DNA of 64,000 nt from Pelosinus propionicus DSM 13327 (GCF_900114615.1 NZ_FOTS01000017.1:39938-103937), one strand, 5' to 3'. Shown: positions 7,625 through 17,036, counted from the first letter of the stretch. Program-made: numbers and translations. The notes: generated by a model not told the origin, from the letters alone.

Positions 7625-8887
7625 TTACTTAATAAAATCCCACAGCAGCATCATATTTAATCCGGAAACAATAAGACCGATCCCCCATAACACGATTTGC
7701 TGCAAACCAGTATTTGCATATTTCCCCATAACCTTTGTTGAAGATGTCAAATAAATCTGCAAGAATATTGTCCAAGGCAATTGAATACTAAGGAACATTT
7801 GAGAATATACCAGCCCTTGAAATGGACTTTCTATGAAGAAGATAGCCACGACTGCCAGCCCGTAAGTTATCGCTACCCCCATCCATGAATGACGGTCTTT
7901 AATATCATATGGTTCTCTAAAGATACCTGCAAAGATACTACCACCAGCCATGCCTGCAGTAACAGTAGAAGAAATGCCTGCGAATAAAAGGGCAATTGCA
8001 AAAACAACAGCTGCAGCATTCCCCAATAAAGGACGCAGCATAATTTCTGCTTGCTCTAATTCATCAACAGATACCTGATTGCTAAAAAATACGGCAGCAG
8101 CAACCAATATCATAGCACTATTAATGGCCCAGCCAATACACATAGAAAATAAAGTATCTGCAAACTCATACTTTAACTGCCGCTTTATCACAGCATCATC
8201 TTCCAAATTCCATTGCCGGCTTTGAATGACTTCAGAATGCAGAAATAAATTGTGAGGCATGACCACTGCTCCAAGCACACTCATTACCACCAGCATAGCT
8301 CCATCAGGAATAACAGGTGTTACCCATCCAATAGCAGCTTCAGACCATTCAATATTAACCAAGCTTAGTTCAAATAGGAACGCTACACCAATGATTGAAA
8401 CAAAGCCCATAATCCATTTTTCTAACCGTTTATAAGAATTCGCCCATAACATCCAGCCGCAGCCAATACCTGTTAATAAGGCTCCAAGTTTTAGAGGAAT
8501 ATGAAACAGCATATGCAGAGCAATCGCAGCACCCAATATTTCAGCCATACCAGTGGCCACTGCTGCCGTTATTGCCGAAAGCAATACCGTTCTTGATACT
8601 AAGGGACGCAGATATTCAGTAGCTGCTTCCGATAAGCATCGCCCTGTAACAATTCCTAAATGAGCTACATTATGCTGCAAGATGATCAGCATAATGGTAG
8701 ATAAAGTTACCATCCATAGCAGTTTATAACCATAATCTGCTCCTGCAGCTAAATTGGCCGCCCAATTCCCAGGATCGATAAATCCAACAGTTACCAGTAT
8801 ACCAGGTCCAATGTATCGCAAAATCTCCCTGGCCCTTAGATTCAGCCCATGCTCTTCCTGAAAAAAGCCCTTCACTCCTTTGAGCAT
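7625..8887 (-). CDS. mntH: Nramp-family Mn2+ (divalent metal) transporter
   Basis: 420 aa, about eleven membrane segments. It carries both canonical Nramp metal-site motifs: DPGNWAA in the first segment and VMPHNLFLHS in the sixth, so it should transport Mn2+/Fe2+ with protons. The start at 8887 is preferred because AAAGGAGAATC precedes it; an in-frame start 33 bases upstream lacks a ribosome site. The gene is divergent from the PAS kinase at 9153. I found no clear manganese riboswitch. It is a useful contrast to the second Nramp-type protein at 48522, which lacks both motifs. Confidence 0.93.
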   Translation of the reverse strand: MLKGVKGFFQEEHGLNLRAREILRYIGPGILVTVGFIDPGNWAANLAAGADYGYKLLWMVTLSTIMLIILQHNVAHLGIVTGRCLSEAATEYLRPLVSRTVLLSAITAAVATGMAEILGAAIALHMLFHIPLKLGALLTGIGCGWMLWANSYKRLEKWIMGFVSIIGVAFLFELSLVNIEWSEAAIGWVTPVIPDGAMLVVMSVLGAVVMPHNLFLHSEVIQSRQWNLEDDAVIKRQLKYEFADTLFSMCIGWAINSAMILVAAAVFFSNQVSVDELEQAEIMLRPLLGNAAAVVFAIALLFAGISSTVTAGMAGGSIFAGIFREPYDIKDRHSWMGVAITYGLAVVAIFFIESPFQGLVYSQMFLSIQLPWTIFLQIYLTSSTKVMGKYANTGLQQIVLWGIGLIVSGLNMMLLWDFIK

Positions 8888-9042
8888 AAACAGATTCTCC
8901 TTTATATTGTAATTACGCAAATGTACTGTTTTCTTTTATTATTTATTCTTTATTCTTTAATTTATCCCTCTTTAAAATATAGAAAAACGATTATTATAGA
9001 ATATAATATTTTAATTAATATAAGCTTCATGATAATTAAAAA

Positions 9043-9084
9043 TTCGACAAAATCTCCGAAGGAAAAATATACCTCTCTGTCGAA
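9043..9084. repeat. Inverted repeat in the mntH / kinase intergenic region
   Basis: TTCGACA (9043-9049) and TGTCGAA (9078-9084) are perfect complements separated by 28 bases. It lies in the 265-bp divergent region, which otherwise is AT-rich and holds no recognisable gene. It might form a leader hairpin of the kinase mRNA. Confidence 0.4.
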
Positions 9085-9152
9085 CATAGCAAACATTTCC
9101 ATCGTTTCAAATAAATTTAAAATCTATCTTTATTTGGGAGGTATAAGTTTAT

Positions 9153-10610
9153 ATGAAAAGTCATTTAAAACAAAAAGAATCTTTTCTTTCTAACCCCATA
9201 AACCTAAGGCCATATGAAGATAAGTTTAAATCTCTAGCTGATAACTCCCCTGATATAATTATCCGCTTTGATAGATACTTAAAATTTATTTATGCGAATC
9301 CTGCTTTAAAAACTGCTACAGGTATTTTACCTGACCAGATCGTTGGTACAAAGTTACGTGACTTTTCACTTTCACCTCATGATTATCAATTTTGGAAAAG
9401 TAAAATTTCCAAAGTTTTTGAAACAAAAAAGAGCGTAACCTTTCAGTCTAAATTTAGAACCTTTCACAATGACCCTTTTTATTATCATGCTCATTTGGTG
9501 CCTGAGCTTAGTTCTAGCGGTTCCATTCAATCTGTATTATGCACGTTGCGCAATATTACAGATTTAAAACATGCAGAACAAGATCTGAGAAGACACCAGG
9601 AACGAACGCAAAACTTACTCAATGCTATTCCTGATACGTTATTTATTTTAGATAAAGATGGGACAATCCTTGATTATCAAGCCTCTCAAAACCTTTTTAC
9701 CCGCATTTCTACTACCTCTTTTAAAAATAAAAATATTGCGGATCTGCTTCCTCACGCAGCACCCCAAATTATGTATTACTTTGGAAAAGCTTTGACTCAT
9801 AACAACATGCAATTCTTTCAGTTTCAAGATACAGTCAACACAAAGGTTTATTATTATGAAGGACGAATTACTGCGAACAATAAAAATGATTTTTTCTTAA
9901 TTATTCGCGATATTAGTTCCTTAAAACAAATGCAGCAGCATTTAACACGCTTTGATCGTCTGCACCTAGTTGGCGAAATGGCTGTCAGCATAGGTCATGA
10001 AATCCGAAATCCGATGACAACTGTCCGTGGCTTTTTGCAAATGTTCTTTCAAAAAGATATCTTTCAAAACTATAAAGATCTTTTGGATCTTATGATAACA
10101 GAGATTGACCACGCTAACACGATTATGAGCGAATTTATTTCGTTGGCCAAAAATAAGGCTCTAACATTAGAACCACAAAATTTAAATACGCTTATTCGCT
10201 CTCTCCATCCTTTAATACAGGCTGATGCAATGATTACAAATAAAATAATCTCTCTCCACTTAGAGCCTATTCCTGATTTTCCGATTGATGATAAGGAAAT
10301 TAGTCAACTCATACTCCATCTTGCCCGTAATGGCCTGGAAGCTATGCCGCCCCGCTCCATATTATACATTTATACCTTCCTTGAGGCCGGAAAGGTGGTT
10401 TTAGCGATTAAAGATCAGGGTTCAGGCATAGCACCTGAGCATGAAGAGAAATTAGTAACTCCTTTTTTTAGTACCAAAGAAAATCAACTGGGTCTAGGAC
10501 TGGCAATTAGCTATAATATTGCCGCTAGGCATAATGCAGAAATCATGTTCGATACAAGCCCTTTAGGCACTACATTTTATGTAAGATTTAACATGCCGCC
10601 ATGTGAATGA
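9153..10610 (+). CDS. Cytoplasmic PAS-PAS sensor histidine kinase
   Basis: 485 aa with no membrane segment. Two PAS domains (about residues 25-135 and 150-255) precede a HisKA domain whose H-box reads GHEIRNPMTTVRGFLQMF. The ATPase domain has an N box (LARNGLEAM), G1 (KDQGSGIAPEH) and G2 (GLGLGLAIS region). The soluble PAS architecture and H-box resemble KinA/KinE-type kinases that feed the sporulation phosphorelay. There is no adjacent response regulator, so it is an orphan kinase, consistent with that idea but not proof. Start ATG follows GGGAGGT. Confidence 0.88.
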   Translation: MKSHLKQKESFLSNPINLRPYEDKFKSLADNSPDIIIRFDRYLKFIYANPALKTATGILPDQIVGTKLRDFSLSPHDYQFWKSKISKVFETKKSVTFQSKFRTFHNDPFYYHAHLVPELSSSGSIQSVLCTLRNITDLKHAEQDLRRHQERTQNLLNAIPDTLFILDKDGTILDYQASQNLFTRISTTSFKNKNIADLLPHAAPQIMYYFGKALTHNNMQFFQFQDTVNTKVYYYEGRITANNKNDFFLIIRDISSLKQMQQHLTRFDRLHLVGEMAVSIGHEIRNPMTTVRGFLQMFFQKDIFQNYKDLLDLMITEIDHANTIMSEFISLAKNKALTLEPQNLNTLIRSLHPLIQADAMITNKIISLHLEPIPDFPIDDKEISQLILHLARNGLEAMPPRSILYIYTFLEAGKVVLAIKDQGSGIAPEHEEKLVTPFFSTKENQLGLGLAISYNIAARHNAEIMFDTSPLGTTFYVRFNMPPCE

Positions 10611-10651
10611 TCTATCGTAATTTTACCAGATTAATATCTTAATAATTTCTA

Positions 10652-10680
10652 TTGACAAGACCTTAAGAAAACGATAAAAT
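10652..10680 (+). promoter_or_regulatory. Promoter for the ZTP riboswitch leader
   Basis: Consensus TTGACA (10652-10657), 17-bp spacer, TAAAAT (10675-10680). Confidence 0.75.
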
Positions 10681-10712
10681 TTGTTCCATAAGAATCACTT
10701 ACATTTCATAAA

Positions 10713-10792
10713 AGCAGATACAGAACTGGCGGATCGTGGAATAACCACAAGGGACTGTATTTTGAATTAGCCGACCGCCTGGGCATAACTTA
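10713..10792 (+). promoter_or_regulatory. ZTP (pfl-motif) riboswitch
   Basis: Conserved blocks are visible: ACTGGCGGATCGTGG, ACCACAAGGGACTGTA and, after a linker, CCGACCGCCTGGGCA, the hallmark of the pfl/ZTP class. The class senses ZTP/ZMP, a signal of 10-formyl-THF shortage, and the motif was first named for its association with pfl genes. Its 3' block overlaps the terminator stem that follows, the usual expression platform. Confidence 0.92.
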
Positions 10793-10819
10793 TTTAGTTG
10801 TGTTCAGGCGGTTTTTTTT
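10774..10819 (+). terminator. Terminator of the ZTP riboswitch
   Basis: ACCGCCTG (10774-10781) pairs with the downstream CAGGCGGT and runs into T8. Its 5' arm is shared with the aptamer. Confidence 0.9.
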
Positions 10820-10827
10820 ATTTAGTA

Positions 10828-10843
10828 TATGATTTATATCATA
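10828..10843 (+). promoter_or_regulatory. FNR/CRP-type site upstream of pflB
   Basis: ATGAT-N4-ATCAT within a 16-bp palindrome, close to the FNR consensus TTGAT-N4-ATCAA. Its centre (10835.5) is 41.5 bases before the predicted start site, the class II activator position. Confidence 0.55.
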
Positions 10844-10870
10844 GGCAAAACATGATAATAAGGATATAAT
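10842..10870 (+). promoter_or_regulatory. Second, pflB-proximal promoter
   Basis: TAGGCA (10842-10847), 17-bp spacer, perfect TATAAT (10865-10870). The poor -35 fits dependence on an activator. It lies after the ZTP terminator and so escapes it. Confidence 0.65.
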
Positions 10871-10878
10871 AAAGTTAA

Positions 10879-10895
10879 TTGATAACAATTATCAA
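10879..10895 (+). promoter_or_regulatory. Fur-like palindrome at the pflB start site
   Basis: TTGATAACAATTATCAA is an 8-1-8 palindrome with one mismatch. Its inner 15 bases match the Fur 7-1-7 consensus TGATAAT-N-ATTATCA at all but one position. It overlaps +3 to +19, a repressor position. Confidence 0.5.
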
Positions 10896-10915
10896 TACTA
10901 GGGAGGAATCATAAT

Positions 10916-13147
10916 ATGAAACAAGCATGGAAAGAATTTAAACCGGGTAAATGGCAAACCTCAATTAATGTACGCGATTTTATTCAAAATAACTATGCCC
11001 CCTATGAAGGCAATAGTGATTTTTTAGCTCCCGTAACGCCTCGCACTAAGAAGCTATGGGATAAGTGCAGCTTATTACTGTCTCAAGAGCGAGAAAAGCA
11101 AGGTGTATTAGATGTTGATCCTAATGTTGTTTCCACTATCACTTCTCACCAGCCAGGGTATATTGAAAAAGAATTAGAGATTATTGTTGGCTTGCAAACA
11201 GATGCTCCTCTTAAGAGAAGTGTTATTGCTAACGGAGGCGTTCGAATGGCTGAACAAGCTTGCGAGGCCTATGGATATAAACTGAACCCTGCTATAAGTG
11301 ATATTTATCATAATCATGTGACCACACATAATACTGCTGTATTTAATATGTACACTGATGAAATGAAAAAAGCCCGCAAATTAGGGATTATTACAGGTCT
11401 GCCAGACGGCTATGGTCGAGGACGTATTATTGGCGATTATCGCCGCATAGCACTCTATGGAGTTAATCATTTATTAGAAGCTAAAAGAAATGACTTGCAA
11501 GGTCTTGCCAATCAACCAATGGATGAAAAAACGCTGTGTTTGCGTGAAGAAGTCTCAGCACAAATTGCAGCTCTTAACGATATAATACTTATGGGAAACT
11601 CTTATGGTTTTGACATTAGCCGGCCGGCTGAAAATGCGCAAGAAGCCGTTCAGTGGTTATATCTCGGCTACCTCGCCTCCATTAAAGAACAAAATGGTGC
11701 TGCTATGTCTATTGGTCGTGTATCCACCTTCCTTGATATCTATCTTGCCAGAGATTTATCCAATAATACACTGACAGAAAGTGCTGCTCAAGAACTGATT
11801 GATCAAATGGTCATTAAGCTACGATTAGCCCGTCATTTGCGTACACCTGATTATAACGAGTTATTTGCTGGTGATCCATTATGGGTCACTGAAGCAATTG
11901 GAGGTACAGGACTGGATGGCCGCACTTTAGTAACCCGTACCTCTTATCGAATCTTACACACTTTATATAATTTAGGTCCTGCTCCTGAACCGAATTTAAC
12001 TATTTTATGGTCGGTAGATCTGCCAGCTGCTTTTAAAAAATTCTGCGCAAAAGTTTCTTTAGACACCAGTGCAATTCAATATGAAAATGATGACATTATG
12101 AGACCTGTATATGGCGATGATTATGCAATTGCCTGCTGCGTATCAGCAATGCGTGTTGGTGAACAGATGCAGCTTTTTGGCGCCAGAGCCAATTTAGCAA
12201 AAGCCTTGCTATTAGCAATTAACGGCGGCCGGGATGAAAATAGCGGTGAACAATTGGCACCTGTTATGCCGATCCCAACCGGAGAGTATTTGGATTACGA
12301 GATTGTTAGGAATAACTTATCAAAAGTTCTTAGCTGGCTGACTGGCTTGTATGTAAACACGATGAATCTGATTCACTTTAGCCATGATAAATATGCTTAC
12401 GAACGCGCGCAAATGGCGCTGCACGATACCGATGTAAAACGCATCATGGCTTTTGGCGTAGCTGGCTTATCAGTAGCTACCGATTCTTTAAGCGCCATCC
12501 GCTATGGAAAGGTAAAGCCGCTGCGTGATGAAACAGGCCTTGCCAAAGACTTTGTTATTGATGGAGAGTTTCCATTCTACGGCAACGATGATGACCAGGT
12601 TGATACCTTGGCTATAGAATTAAGCCAAGAATTTAGCCAAAAGTTAAAAGAACACGCCGCTTATCGTGATGCAGAACATACACTATCTATACTTACTATT
12701 ACCTCTAATGTTATGTATGGCAAAAAGACAGGCGCAACTCCTGACGGACGTAAAGCAGGTCAAGCTTTTGCCCCGGGTGCCAACCCAATGCACGGTCGAG
12801 ATAAAAAAGGTGCACTCGCCGCTATGCAGTCTATCTGCAAACTATCTTATGATGATTGTCGTGATGGAATTTCATATACCTTCTCTATTCTTCCTGCTAC
12901 CTTAGGAAAAACAGCAGAAGCCAGAATACAGAATTTAGCAGGCATATTGGACGGCTATGCAGCAAGCCAAGGACATCACATTAATGTAAATGCCTTAGAT
13001 CGCAGCATTTTGGAAGATGCAAGAAAGCATCCTGAAAAATACCCTCAGCTTACCATTCGAGTATCAGGTTATGCCGTTAACTTCATTAAGCTCACTCCTG
13101 CTCAACAAGCAGAAGTAATTGAACGCACATTTTACGAGTCATTGTAA
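10916..13147 (+). CDS. pflB: Formate C-acetyltransferase (pyruvate formate-lyase)
   Basis: Glycyl radical enzyme converting pyruvate and CoA to acetyl-CoA and formate under anoxia. 743 aa, close to E. coli PflB (760). The adjacent active-site cysteines are Cys407-Cys408 in [18 protein letters not shown]. The radical glycine is Gly718 in RVSGYAVNF near the C-terminus. The double cysteine separates true PFL from dehydratase and decarboxylase relatives, which have one. The activase pflA follows. Start ATG has GGGAGGA upstream. Control: a ZTP riboswitch plus a second promoter with FNR- and Fur-like sites. Confidence 0.97.
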   Translation: MKQAWKEFKPGKWQTSINVRDFIQNNYAPYEGNSDFLAPVTPRTKKLWDKCSLLLSQEREKQGVLDVDPNVVSTITSHQPGYIEKELEIIVGLQTDAPLKRSVIANGGVRMAEQACEAYGYKLNPAISDIYHNHVTTHNTAVFNMYTDEMKKARKLGIITGLPDGYGRGRIIGDYRRIALYGVNHLLEAKRNDLQGLANQPMDEKTLCLREEVSAQIAALNDIILMGNSYGFDISRPAENAQEAVQWLYLGYLASIKEQNGAAMSIGRVSTFLDIYLARDLSNNTLTESAAQELIDQMVIKLRLARHLRTPDYNELFAGDPLWVTEAIGGTGLDGRTLVTRTSYRILHTLYNLGPAPEPNLTILWSVDLPAAFKKFCAKVSLDTSAIQYENDDIMRPVYGDDYAIACCVSAMRVGEQMQLFGARANLAKALLLAINGGRDENSGEQLAPVMPIPTGEYLDYEIVRNNLSKVLSWLTGLYVNTMNLIHFSHDKYAYERAQMALHDTDVKRIMAFGVAGLSVATDSLSAIRYGKVKPLRDETGLAKDFVIDGEFPFYGNDDDQVDTLAIELSQEFSQKLKEHAAYRDAEHTLSILTITSNVMYGKKTGATPDGRKAGQAFAPGANPMHGRDKKGALAAMQSICKLSYDDCRDGISYTFSILPATLGKTAEARIQNLAGILDGYAASQGHHINVNALDRSILEDARKHPEKYPQLTIRVSGYAVNFIKLTPAQQAEVIERTFYESL

Positions 13148-13180
13148 GAAAATATTAAAATACAATTAAAAAGATAATCC

Positions 13181-13279
13181 GAACCACAAAGACACTCACA
13201 ACACAAAGATATTTCACAAAGGGTCTATCAAAATAGTCTTTTGTAGTCCTCTTTGTGTACGACAGAGCCTTTGTGGTTC
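13181..13279. repeat. Dispersed hairpin repeat, copy 1 (pflB-pflA spacer)
   Basis: Ends GAACCACAAAG (13181-13191) and CTTTGTGGTTC (13269-13279) are perfect complements. Inside are further CACAAAG/CTTTGTG pieces, and a T-rich tract follows on the plus strand. The same ends occur at 14609-14660. It may act as a terminator or 3'-end stabiliser of pflB mRNA. Confidence 0.75.
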
Positions 13280-13310
13280 AATTATTTTTTAGCGCTAGGA
13301 GATGTTCACT

Positions 13311-14030
13311 ATGCAAGGGTATTATCATTCTATAGAACACTTTGGGACTGTTGATGGACAAGGTATTCGTTATGTACTATTTTTGTCCGGCTGTCAATTG
13401 CGTTGCCGCTTCTGTCACAATCCTGATACTTGGCAGCAAAACTGCCAAACCATTACCACAGAAAAAATTTTAAAAGACCTGCTACATTATCGACACTTTT
13501 ATGATGCTTCCAACGGAGGAATTACAGCAAGCGGTGGTGAACCATTGCTTCAGTCTCAATTTCTTGCCGAGCTGTTCCTTGCCTGTCAAAGCCATAATAT
13601 CCATACTACCATTGATACTGCTGGATATTATGATCCAAAGCACCTCACTACTGTTTTACCCTACACCAATGCAGCATTATTTAGCATAAAGGCTGTAGAT
13701 CCCCAAAAGCACCGTTGGTTGGCAGGGTTTGATAATCAGCAGATTCTTGAAAATTTAAACTATGTAGCCCAGTCAATTCCCATGACGTTACGCTATGTAA
13801 TCATCCCGGGGCTCACCAATTCATTAGAAGATTTACAGGCACTTGCTGGTCTTGTTCATACTCTGCCGGCTTTAGTCCCAATTGAAGTACTGCCCTATCA
13901 CTCTTTAGGACGGCACAAATGGAAAACACTGAATATGAAATATACCTTAGATGATATTCCTGATGCTACTACCCAAGATATAGCAACTGCCTCTAATATC
14001 CTAAAATCGGAAGGTATTACTATCGTATAA
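13311..14030 (+). CDS. pflA: Pyruvate formate-lyase activating enzyme (radical SAM)
   Basis: 239 aa. The radical SAM motif CQLRCRFCHNP (CxxxCxxC) binds the 4Fe-4S cluster that cleaves SAM and makes the glycyl radical on PflB. FGTVDGQGIRYVLFLSGC is the usual N-terminus, and ASGGEPLLQ holds the SAM-binding GGE motif. No extra ferredoxin domain is present, as in true PFL activases and unlike activases of many other glycyl radical enzymes. The start at 13311 is chosen because TAGGAG lies about nine bases before it; an ATG nine bases earlier overlaps that ribosome site. Confidence 0.95.
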   Translation: MQGYYHSIEHFGTVDGQGIRYVLFLSGCQLRCRFCHNPDTWQQNCQTITTEKILKDLLHYRHFYDASNGGITASGGEPLLQSQFLAELFLACQSHNIHTTIDTAGYYDPKHLTTVLPYTNAALFSIKAVDPQKHRWLAGFDNQQILENLNYVAQSIPMTLRYVIIPGLTNSLEDLQALAGLVHTLPALVPIEVLPYHSLGRHKWKTLNMKYTLDDIPDATTQDIATASNILKSEGITIV

Positions 14031-14054
14031 GAACACTGACGGGCAAAATAGAAG

Positions 14055-14130
14055 CGAACCGCAGATTTGCAGAGAACACATAGAAAAGATAGATGGGATT
14101 TTTTTTGCACTCTCTGTTCCTCTGCGATTC
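14055..14130. repeat. Degenerate hairpin repeat after pflA
   Basis: Imperfect inverted repeat with ends GAACCGCAGA and TCTGCGATTC and inner GAGAAC/GTTCCTC. Similar in design, but not identical, to the repeat at 13181-13279. Probably the pflA transcript end. Confidence 0.4.
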
Positions 14131-14193
14131 CGTCATTCTTTTTTTTTGTTTGTGTGTGTTCCATCTAAGGGTGAATGCTTGGCGGCAACTTAG

Positions 14194-14397
14194 TTATATC
14201 AAAGTTTTGAGCAACGTCAAAACTGCGATTGTACCTCCAGTCCATATGATCCATTTAGAAACATTCCATCTCCCTGCTGCTGCCTCTACTTGATCATCTA
14301 TAATTGTCCCTACTTCTTTTATTTTCACTTCTGCATCTTTGATGAGCTGTTCTACGTCCTTACTGCTTTTTTCAAAATCATTTCTCATATTTTTCAT
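14194..14397 (-). CDS. Small tail-anchored membrane protein, ElaB/YqjD-like size
   Basis: 67 aa. A charged, probably helical N-terminus (NDFEKSSKDVEQLIKDAEVK) is followed by one hydrophobic segment, about residues 47-66, at the extreme C-terminus. That layout recalls ribosome- or membrane-associated DUF883/ElaB proteins, but similarity is only of architecture. GGGGTGA lies seven bases before the start. It is a lone minus-strand gene between pflA and pepT. The function is unknown. Confidence 0.6.
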   Translation of the reverse strand: MKNMRNDFEKSSKDVEQLIKDAEVKIKEVGTIIDDQVEAAAGRWNVSKWIIWTGGTIAVLTLLKTLI

Positions 14398-14608
14398 CTT
14401 GTCACCCCTTTTCTATAAGATTAATAAAACAAGTTACTTACCATACTATATGCATTATGTATAGTAGATGTTCTTATTGTAAAGCTCAGGAAAAAAATAC
14501 ATAAAGCAGTCTTTAAACAATTACAGGATTGATTCGCTATGCTCACAATGAATGATAGCTAGATACTCTAAAGAACGCTACGCGTCCTTACAAATTTACA
14601 AAACAAAT

Positions 14609-14660
14609 TGAACCACAAAGATGCAATGCTGCAACATAGGCATTGCGTCTTTGTGGTTCA
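14609..14660. repeat. Dispersed hairpin repeat, copy 2 (3' of pepT)
   Basis: A 20-bp stem with one G-T mismatch around a 12-base loop. Outer arms TGAACCACAAAGA and TCTTTGTGGTTCA are the same as in copy 1. On the minus strand it follows pepT directly and can serve as its terminator. The rest of the 14398-14685 spacer shows nothing else. Confidence 0.8.
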
Positions 14661-14685
14661 TGAAATCTTACATATCTCTATTAAT

Positions 14686-15927
14686 TTATTTCATTTTTCC
14701 CACTTTCCGAATAATCTCAACTACAGTCTCAGCCGATTTCATTAAAGATGCTACTGGCAGAAATTCATATTTACCATGAAAATTATGTCCGCCAGTAAAT
14801 AAATTGGGGCAAGGTAAGCCCATAAAAGATAAGCGGGCCCCGTCTGTACCACCTCGAATTGGGTTTATATTCGGCTTTACACCGACTGTTTCCATAGCTT
14901 CACATGCTAAATCAATAATATATTTAACAGGCTCAATTTTCTCTCTCATATTATAATAAGAGTCCTTAATCTCGATTGTCGCAGTCCCTGCACCGTATTT
15001 CACATTTAAGAGTGCTACCATTGATTTCAGCAGCGATTTACGGTTTTCAAATTTTTGCCGGTCATGATCTCGTATCAATAAATGTAAGGAAGCCGCCTCT
15101 ACAGCACCGCTAAGTTTATGGGCATGAAAAAAGCCTTCATAACCATCAGTATATTCTGGACTCTGCCCTGCTGGCAGCATCTGCTGATATTCAGCAGCTA
15201 TCGATAGTGCATTGACCATTTTCCCTTTAGCAGTCCCAGGATGAACACTTCTGCCTTGGATAAAGACGGTTGCATTGGCAGCGTTAAAATTCTCATATTC
15301 GATCGCTCCAAGCTCCCCACCATCAACGGTATAAGCAAATTCTGCGCCAAAAGCTGCTACGTCAAATAAATCAGCTCCCCGCCCAATCTCTTCATCAGGT
15401 GTAAAGCCAATGCGGACCTTGCCATGAGGAATTTCCGGATGACTTAATAAATACTCTACAGCACTGACAATAGCACACATACCAGCCTTATCATCAGCTC
15501 CTAATAATGTCAATCCGTCCGTAACCAATAATTCTTGTCCAATATAGTTCGCAAGTTCAGGAAAATCTTTTGGAGAAAGCAGGATCGACTTCTCGGTATG
15601 AAGTACAATGTCTCCTCCATCATAATTTTGCACCAAACGAGGTTTGACTGGACCGCCAGCCATATCGGGACTCGTATCTACATGAGCAATGAAGCCAACT
15701 ACTGAAGCCTCTTGACAGCCATTGGCTAATAATGTGGCTGTTACATATCCATTTTGATCCACCTGCACTTCAACTAACCCCAAATTCCTTAACTCTTCTG
15801 CCACATGTTGAGATAAATCCATCTGTCCCCTTGTACTGGGACACTGAGTGTTCTCTCCATCGGATTGGGTATTAAAACCAGCATACTTAATAAATCGTTG
15901 GACTACCTTCTCTTTATTTGATTCCAT
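14686..15927 (-). CDS. pepT: Peptidase T (tripeptide aminopeptidase)
   Basis: 413 aa zinc metallopeptidase of the M20 family that removes N-terminal residues from tripeptides. Metal ligands and motifs visible: FIAHVDTSPD, GADDKAG, FTPDEEIGRGAD and the C-terminal GGHNFHGKYEF. RSVHPGTAKGKMVNA is the dimerisation-domain signature. The start at 15927 (MESNKEKVVQRF) gives the normal PepT length and has AAGG about nine bases upstream; a longer in-frame ORF to 15993 adds 22 residues not usual in the family. Followed by the hairpin repeat at 14609. Confidence 0.93.
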   Translation of the reverse strand: MESNKEKVVQRFIKYAGFNTQSDGENTQCPSTRGQMDLSQHVAEELRNLGLVEVQVDQNGYVTATLLANGCQEASVVGFIAHVDTSPDMAGGPVKPRLVQNYDGGDIVLHTEKSILLSPKDFPELANYIGQELLVTDGLTLLGADDKAGMCAIVSAVEYLLSHPEIPHGKVRIGFTPDEEIGRGADLFDVAAFGAEFAYTVDGGELGAIEYENFNAANATVFIQGRSVHPGTAKGKMVNALSIAAEYQQMLPAGQSPEYTDGYEGFFHAHKLSGAVEAASLHLLIRDHDRQKFENRKSLLKSMVALLNVKYGAGTATIEIKDSYYNMREKIEPVKYIIDLACEAMETVGVKPNINPIRGGTDGARLSFMGLPCPNLFTGGHNFHGKYEFLPVASLMKSAETVVEIIRKVGKMK

Positions 15928-16050
15928 TTCATACGCCTTCCCTTCTATAATTATACTTCCATTAAAATAATGTTTTTTTATGGCATCCATCACCCAATGA
16001 CTATTCTTTTATTCTATTAGTGGCAGAGACTGTCAATCTATATATAGTTT

Positions 16051-16941
16051 TCAATGCATTATATATTCAAAATTTCTTACAAGCAATTTTCTGCCTCGCC
16101 AGCTAAATGCCCTATCTTTGTATCTTCTGCTAAACTCTTTGTTTGATATGCTTATCAATTCTTCATAACGTAGTTGCTGCACAAGATTCTCCTGAAATTC
16201 CCTTATATTAGAAAAGACGATTTTAGAATTATGAGGACACACATCTTGGCAGCTATCACAGCCAAAAACTAGATTCGTCTTTTTTATAATTTGGATTTCT
16301 TCTACTGTCAATTCCCCTTTTTTTTGCGTCAAATACGATTTACATCGTCTTGGATCAATAGCAAAGTTCCCTAAGATAATCTCTCCCGGACATGCTTTAC
16401 TGCATTGACCACATTGCATACAAGTACGCTGTAATGGTTTATCAACTTTAAAAGGATAATTGGTAAGAATATAACCGATTGCTATATAGGAACCATATTT
16501 CTCAGTAATTATATGACTATTTATTCCATAAAACCCAAGTCCAGCTAAATATGCTAAATACCGATCAACTAAAGGTCCATTATCAACAAAAGCCTTATAT
16601 TCAAATGCTGGCATCTGTTTCTTTAAATAGATTCCTATTGTCTCTAATTTGTCTTTTATAATGCTATGATAATCCAGTCCATATGTATATTTAGCAATAT
16701 TTGCTTCTGCCTGTTCTCCAGCATAATAAGGAAATATGCATACAATAATTGACTGTACATTTTCCATTGTTGTTTTAGGATCAGTTCTTTTTTTAAGATC
16801 TTTTTCCTCAAATTCCGTAAACTGCCCTTTATCAATACGTTCTTTTAAAATTCTTTCTAATTCCCAATAAGGTCCAATGCCTGCTATGCCCATGCATTCA
16901 ATATGAATTGAGTTGCAAAAATTTCTTAAAGTCTCTTTCAT
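16051..16941 (-). CDS. QueG-like double 4Fe-4S iron-sulfur protein
   Basis: 296 aa. Two ferredoxin-type cysteine clusters, CMQCGQCSKACP and CDSCQDVCPHN, follow an N-terminal domain with NGPLVDRYLAYLAGLGFYGINS. This matches epoxyqueuosine reductase (QueG), which reduces epoxyqueuosine in tRNA using cobalamin and Fe-S clusters. Canonical QueG is about 380 aa with C-terminal HEAT repeats. This one stops soon after the clusters, as many clostridial paralogs do, so it might have another role. The start at 16941 follows GGAG at nine bases; an earlier in-frame ATG at 16956 overlaps poorly with that site. Confidence 0.8.
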   Translation of the reverse strand: MKETLRNFCNSIHIECMGIAGIGPYWELERILKERIDKGQFTEFEEKDLKKRTDPKTTMENVQSIIVCIFPYYAGEQAEANIAKYTYGLDYHSIIKDKLETIGIYLKKQMPAFEYKAFVDNGPLVDRYLAYLAGLGFYGINSHIITEKYGSYIAIGYILTNYPFKVDKPLQRTCMQCGQCSKACPGEIILGNFAIDPRRCKSYLTQKKGELTVEEIQIIKKTNLVFGCDSCQDVCPHNSKIVFSNIREFQENLVQQLRYEELISISNKEFSRRYKDRAFSWRGRKLLVRNFEYIMH

Positions 16942-17036
16942 CTGGTGCATCTCCATTTGCTGATTACAATATCGTCTTCTCTATTATAATACTAAAAGGA
17001 CTTTCATATTTGCTTTTTATTTATGTATTACATTAA

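Noticed and set aside
9043..9084. Glycine riboswitch near the kinase gene
   Set aside because: A CCGAAGGAAAAA-like stretch is reminiscent of it, but the rest of the conserved aptamer is missing.
8849..9193. Plus-strand 114-codon ORF antisense to the mntH start
   Set aside because: Low-complexity Ile/Ser/Lys-rich reading of AT-rich intergenic DNA, no ribosome site, overlaps two better genes.
10916..13147. Glycerol dehydratase or another glycyl radical enzyme instead of PFL
   Set aside because: The adjacent double cysteine (C407-C408) and the short activase without an extra ferredoxin domain point to true pyruvate formate-lyase.
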